The translations under genes were made by a program, and so were the position numbers. The notes below the pieces were generated by a model that had not been told where the DNA came from, ran no database searches, and was given only the letters and a program-made list of their open reading frames with translations. From NCBI RefSeq assembly GCF_014297575.1, contig NZ_CP060412.1, positions 372,001 through 436,000 of the forward strand: 64,000 nt of DNA. The letters run 5' to 3'. Numbering within the stretch: the stretch's first letter is position 1; every line of letters begins with the position of its first letter. Below are positions 60,560 through 64,000 of the stretch, piece by piece. The stretch is from Dyella telluris. GTDB lineage: Bacteria > Pseudomonadota > Gammaproteobacteria > Xanthomonadales > Rhodanobacteraceae.

Positions 60560-62713
60560 TCAGCGCGCCGGCACGCCCATTTCCTTCAGCAGCTGCGGCG
60601 CCGGATAGACCTTGTCCATCAACCAGCGCATGTAACGCAGGTCGACGTGGATGGCGCGCTTGTAGCGAGGGTCGAACATCCAGCTGGCGCTCACCGCCTC
60701 CCAGTTGCTGTCGAAATTGAGGCCCACCAGTTCGCCCTTGGCGTTGAGCACCGGCGACCCGGAGTTGCCACCGGTGGTATCCAGGTTGCTCAGGAAATCG
60801 ACCGGCATGGCGCCGGACTTCGTATCGACGTAGTCACCGTAGTCGCCCTTGGCGATGGCGTCGAGCAAGGGACCGGGCGCGTCAAATGGTGCGGCGCCGG
60901 TGTTCTTTTCGACGATGCCGGCCGTGGTGGTGAGCGGTTCGTATTGCACGGCATCGCGTGCCTTGAGCGGCGTGACCTTGCCGTAACTCACGCGCAGCGT
61001 GGCGTTGGCGTCGGGATAAACGGCCCTGCCCTGTTTCTCACGGTACGCAATGAGCGCGTCCATGTACGCCGGACGCAGGCGCAGCAGATCACCTTCACGC
61101 GACTTGCGTTCGTCTTCCACCCGCAGCAACGCGGGCATCAACTGCGAGGCAAGCGACAAGAGTGCATCGTCCGACGCGTTGACCGCCGCAGGATCTGCCT
61201 TCAACCACGCCAGTCGCTGAGATTCGTCACCAAGATGGCTGGCGCCATAGACCTGGTCGAGCTTGTGCGCCAAGGACTCCGGAGTGCGCCCGAAGGCGGC
61301 ATCGAATTCCTGCAGGCGCTGCGCATCCGGCAGTTGCTGGTAGCGAAGCAGCAATGCGGTGAGCAGCCGCTTCTCGATGCGCGCGTCGTAGCGGCGCTGC
61401 ACCTGGCGCAACGTGCCGGCGATAAGGTCCTCGTCACGCGCCTGATAACCCGATTCGCGATGCGCATCGGGGCGGCCGCGCTCGTGCGCCAGCCGTTGCA
61501 GCATGATCGCCGAGCGCATCAGCTGCGTCTGCGACTGCAACAGCGTCAGCAGCAGATCGCGTTCGCGCGTGGCGCTGGCGGCGGCAATCAGTTGCTTGAC
61601 CTCGTCGATCTGCGGTCGCAACCCGCCCGCCTGCGGCTGGTCTGCCAGCCACGCCATCATCGCGTCTTCGTCCTTGTGCCGGACGGCCACGGCATCACTG
61701 CGCCTTAGCCCATCCAGTTCGCCCTGGTAGCGCTTGATGTTGTTCTTCAACGACTGCAGTTGCGAGGCATAACGGATCGCCGCCTGCCGGTCGTCGCTGC
61801 CCGTGTCCTCGATGATGTGCTGCAACTGCTGCATCACCTGCACCGTGGTCGGCAGCCGCCACTGCACCTGATCAGCGAATTCGGCTGCCGTGCGATGGCG
61901 ATAAGTCACGCCCGGATAACCGGCCAGCATCACGAAATCCCCTTCATGCACGCCTTCGCGTGCCACCTGCAGATGGGCCGGCGGGTGGTAAGGCACATTG
62001 TCCTTGGCATAGTCCGCCGGCTTGCCGTCCGGCCCCACGTAGGCACGCAGCAGGGTGAAATCACCCGCGTGGCGGGGCCACACGAAGTTGTCCACTTCGT
62101 CGCCGTAATTGCCGATGGCGCGCGGTGGCGCGTAGACCAGTCGCACATCGCGCAGCTCGAGCTGTTTCACCAGATAGAAATCGCGGCCGTAGAACATGTT
62201 GACCACGCTGCAGCGCACGCCTGGCTCGCGCTCGCATTCGGCCACCAGCGACTTGCTGATCGCGTCCACGGCATCGAAGTAGGCACGCCCGGTCTTGCCC
62301 TTGGCGGCGGCAAGCACTGTGTCGCTGACCTTGTCGAAGCCGGTGGTGACGCGCAGGCGGAAATCCGGATTCGCCGGCAGTTCCTCGCTACGTGCATGCG
62401 AGACGAAACCGTTCTGGATCAGGTCGCGCTGCGCATTGCTGTTGTACTGGATCACGCCGAAGGCCACGTGGTGGTTGGTCAGCACCAGGCCGTCGTCACT
62501 GATGAAGGAGCCCGTGGCCCCTCCCACCTTCACCACCGCATTGAGCGGCGCACGCGTCAGGTCCGCCAGATCGCCCGGGTTGCCCTGGAAGCCCGCCTCG
62601 CGCAGCTGCTTGCCGATGGTCGGCAACTGCGAGGGCATCCACATGCCTTCGTCAGCCTGCGCAGCCGGAGCGAACATCATGGCCATGGCCAGTCCCATCT
62701 TCTTCAAGCGCAT
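60560..62713 (-). CDS. S46-family dipeptidyl-peptidase
   Basis: 717 aa, serine exopeptidase removing dipeptides, with a signal peptide of about 20 residues (PAAQA-DE). Catalytic triad: His in LTNHHVAF (about residue 82), Asp in YGDEVDNFVWPRH and Ser in TGGNSGSPVLN. The residue expected to line the P1 pocket is Ser in NFDSNWE, where DPP7 has Gly and DPP11 has Arg. Start ATG at 62713 rather than GTG 62722, on the basis of signal sequence. Exported or outer-membrane-associated nutrition enzyme. Confidence 0.92.
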   Translation of the reverse strand: MRLKKMGLAMAMMFAPAAQADEGMWMPSQLPTIGKQLREAGFQGNPGDLADLTRAPLNAVVKVGGATGSFISDDGLVLTNHHVAFGVIQYNSNAQRDLIQNGFVSHARSEELPANPDFRLRVTTGFDKVSDTVLAAAKGKTGRAYFDAVDAISKSLVAECEREPGVRCSVVNMFYGRDFYLVKQLELRDVRLVYAPPRAIGNYGDEVDNFVWPRHAGDFTLLRAYVGPDGKPADYAKDNVPYHPPAHLQVAREGVHEGDFVMLAGYPGVTYRHRTAAEFADQVQWRLPTTVQVMQQLQHIIEDTGSDDRQAAIRYASQLQSLKNNIKRYQGELDGLRRSDAVAVRHKDEDAMMAWLADQPQAGGLRPQIDEVKQLIAAASATRERDLLLTLLQSQTQLMRSAIMLQRLAHERGRPDAHRESGYQARDEDLIAGTLRQVQRRYDARIEKRLLTALLLRYQQLPDAQRLQEFDAAFGRTPESLAHKLDQVYGASHLGDESQRLAWLKADPAAVNASDDALLSLASQLMPALLRVEDERKSREGDLLRLRPAYMDALIAYREKQGRAVYPDANATLRVSYGKVTPLKARDAVQYEPLTTTAGIVEKNTGAAPFDAPGPLLDAIAKGDYGDYVDTKSGAMPVDFLSNLDTTGGNSGSPVLNAKGELVGLNFDSNWEAVSASWMFDPRYKRAIHVDLRYMRWLMDKVYPAPQLLKEMGVPAR

Positions 62714-62865
62714 TGGTGACACTCATTAAATCGCAACAACTTGCGACATTAAAACGGAACGGCCCTGACCGTAACGCTGCATTGCACACCTCAGCAACGA
62801 AAACCCCTGCGCCGGCATGCCGGCGCCGATGCCCGCAGCACTCAGGCGACGGGCATCGGCGTGCA

Positions 62866-64000
62866 TCATCGGCAGGACTGCCCGGCCGGCGGCGGCAGCG
62901 CCAGGAACACCGTGCTCCACAACTGCGCCGCGTTGGATTCGTCCTCGTGCGCGCCTTCCGCGCCGAAGGGTTCGATGCGGTAATGGCCGTTGACATACGA
63001 CCATGACCACAGCTCCGACGTGCGCATGGAGCCTGCGGCGCAGATGCCCTTCCACAGTTCGGTCTGCGCAGCTTCCACGTGCGTGCGGGTGGTCGCCGCC
63101 AGGTCATCACGCGCCAGCTGGCGCTTGAGGCCTGCCGCCATGATGGCCTGCTGCCAGGCCCACACCACCGTGCCGTGGTAGGCACTGTTGCCGAAGCGCG
63201 GCCACACGTCCTTGCCGGCATACGCGGGGTTGGCCACCACCATGCCCACGTCCGTCATCAGGCCCGCCGGGAACGGGCGCATCAGGCTGCTCACGCGGCG
63301 ATCCAGCACGGCAGCATCCGGCCGGCCGAACAACAGGCGGAAGCCTTCGTCCGAGTGCAGCACCGGAATCGGGTGGCCCTGCGCATCGAGTGAAATAGCC
63401 GGGAATTCCAGCGCGGAATCGCCCAGCGCCTTGAGCGCCGATGCATCCGATACGCCGATCTGGGTGGCGTAATCACGCACCTGCTGCGCGGCCTGCTCGT
63501 TGTTCAGCTGCACGGAGAACAGCGCGCTGGCGTGCTGCTCCCACTCGCCGGCACTGTTGGCAGCAGCGCGCAGGCGCTCGCGCTGGGCGGGCGTGGTGTA
63601 GTCGGTCAGCAGGCCAGCGTCGAGGAACTGGCCGATGGCCCGCAACGCGGCCGGCATCCAGACGGCATTGACGTCGTAGGGATAGCGACCGCGGCCGATG
63701 CCTTCGTTGCTGTCGCGCCACTGCCCCACCGGGGCATTGGGCTTGAGCGATATCAAGTTGGCATACACCGGCTTGCGTGCGAACGCTTCGCTGCTGCCGG
63801 CGACAAATAACAGGTTGCGCACCAGCGCATCGCCTTGGCGCTGCCCGTTGAGCTTGCCGGACAGGAACGCGCGGGCGCCCTCGCGGCCGCGCGGATCATC
63901 CAGCAGCCAGGCCGCGGCCACCGGCGGCAACATGTAGTCGTCGTCCACCATCACATAGTCATAGATGGGATCGGCCGACGGCTTGCCCTGCTCCTTGAGG
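62866..64000 (-). CDS. Partial exported-type protein, possibly a helical-barrel glycosidase
   Basis: The C-terminal about 378 residues of a larger protein whose N terminus lies beyond the right edge; the frame is open to position 64000. Trp/Tyr-rich helical segments (RGRYPYDVNAVWMPAALRAI, NSAYHGTVVWAWQQAIMAAGL and SELWSWSYVNGHYRIEPFG) recall six-hairpin (alpha/alpha)6 glycosidases, but I cannot name a family. It ends before a 152-base gap to the S46 gene and would be transcribed in the same direction. Confidence 0.55.
   Translation of the reverse strand, partial: LKEQGKPSADPIYDYVMVDDDYMLPPVAAAWLLDDPRGREGARAFLSGKLNGQRQGDALVRNLLFVAGSSEAFARKPVYANLISLKPNAPVGQWRDSNEGIGRGRYPYDVNAVWMPAALRAIGQFLDAGLLTDYTTPAQRERLRAAANSAGEWEQHASALFSVQLNNEQAAQQVRDYATQIGVSDASALKALGDSALEFPAISLDAQGHPIPVLHSDEGFRLLFGRPDAAVLDRRVSSLMRPFPAGLMTDVGMVVANPAYAGKDVWPRFGNSAYHGTVVWAWQQAIMAAGLKRQLARDDLAATTRTHVEAAQTELWKGICAAGSMRTSELWSWSYVNGHYRIEPFGAEGAHEDESNAAQLWSTVFLALPPPAGQSCR

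Overview
The window looks like chromosomal DNA of a high-G+C gammaproteobacterium, most probably Xanthomonadales/Rhodanobacteraceae (Dyella, Rhodanobacter or Luteibacter type). This is inferred from gene content and order (miaA-hfq-hflX-hflK-hflC-DUF2065-purA; rnr-rlmB; the paired GTAGGAGCGCAC palindromes; S46 and M1 exported peptidases; a secreted chitinase). No taxonomic marker such as rRNA is present. I see no prophage, transposase or CRISPR array. Genes are densely packed and often overlap by ATGA.

Layout. 1-8.7 kb: tail of an unknown gene, an OmpR/QseC-type two-component system and a complete tripartite RND efflux pump (permease, adaptor, outer-membrane lipoprotein). 8.8-13.5 kb (minus strand): SulP-type anion transporter with a cytoplasmic beta-carbonic anhydrase, a small exported unknown and a DcaP-like porin. 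13.7-19.5 kb: RNase T, then the high-affinity phosphate system pstSCAB-phoU behind a candidate PHO box. 19.5-23.8 kb (minus): a guanidinium exporter controlled by a guanidine-II (mini-ykkC) riboswitch, a small membrane protein, rlmB and rnr. 23.86 kb: tRNA-Leu(CAG) with its own promoter and terminator.

24-33.6 kb is a long minus-strand molybdenum operon: moeA, an unknown 113-aa protein, modABC, a second moeA, moaA, moaC, mobA, moaD and a MoaE-MoeB-rhodanese fusion. The divergent fdhD follows, then an aldehyde dehydrogenase, a sulfite-oxidase-fold periplasmic protein and napEDABC (37-41.2 kb). Molybdate uptake, cofactor synthesis and a molybdoenzyme therefore sit together.

42.5-47.2 kb: a tandem glycine riboswitch drives gcvP. 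Just after gcvP lies a low-G+C alpha/beta-hydrolase gene, then a second, diverged, frameshifted copy of the gcvP 3' end with its terminator, the mark of a recombination event. 47.3-49.7 kb: a secreted GH18 chitinase preceded by two identical 12-bp palindromes, and a small membrane protein. 49.8-64 kb (minus): M1 aminopeptidase, purA, DUF2065, hflC, hflK (with an Ala/Pro insertion), hflX, hfq, miaA, a Tat-exported carbonic anhydrase, an S46 dipeptidyl-peptidase and a partial gene running off the right edge.

Intergenic spaces carry recurring inverted-repeat pairs of three to four families. The items I find most worth a second look are the guanidine-II riboswitch/Gdx pair, the duplicated gcvP tail around the hydrolase, the MoaE-MoeB-rhodanese fusion with its His-rich linker, the two differently degenerate MoeA paralogues, the unknown protein inside the molybdenum operon, and the twin operators of the chitinase.
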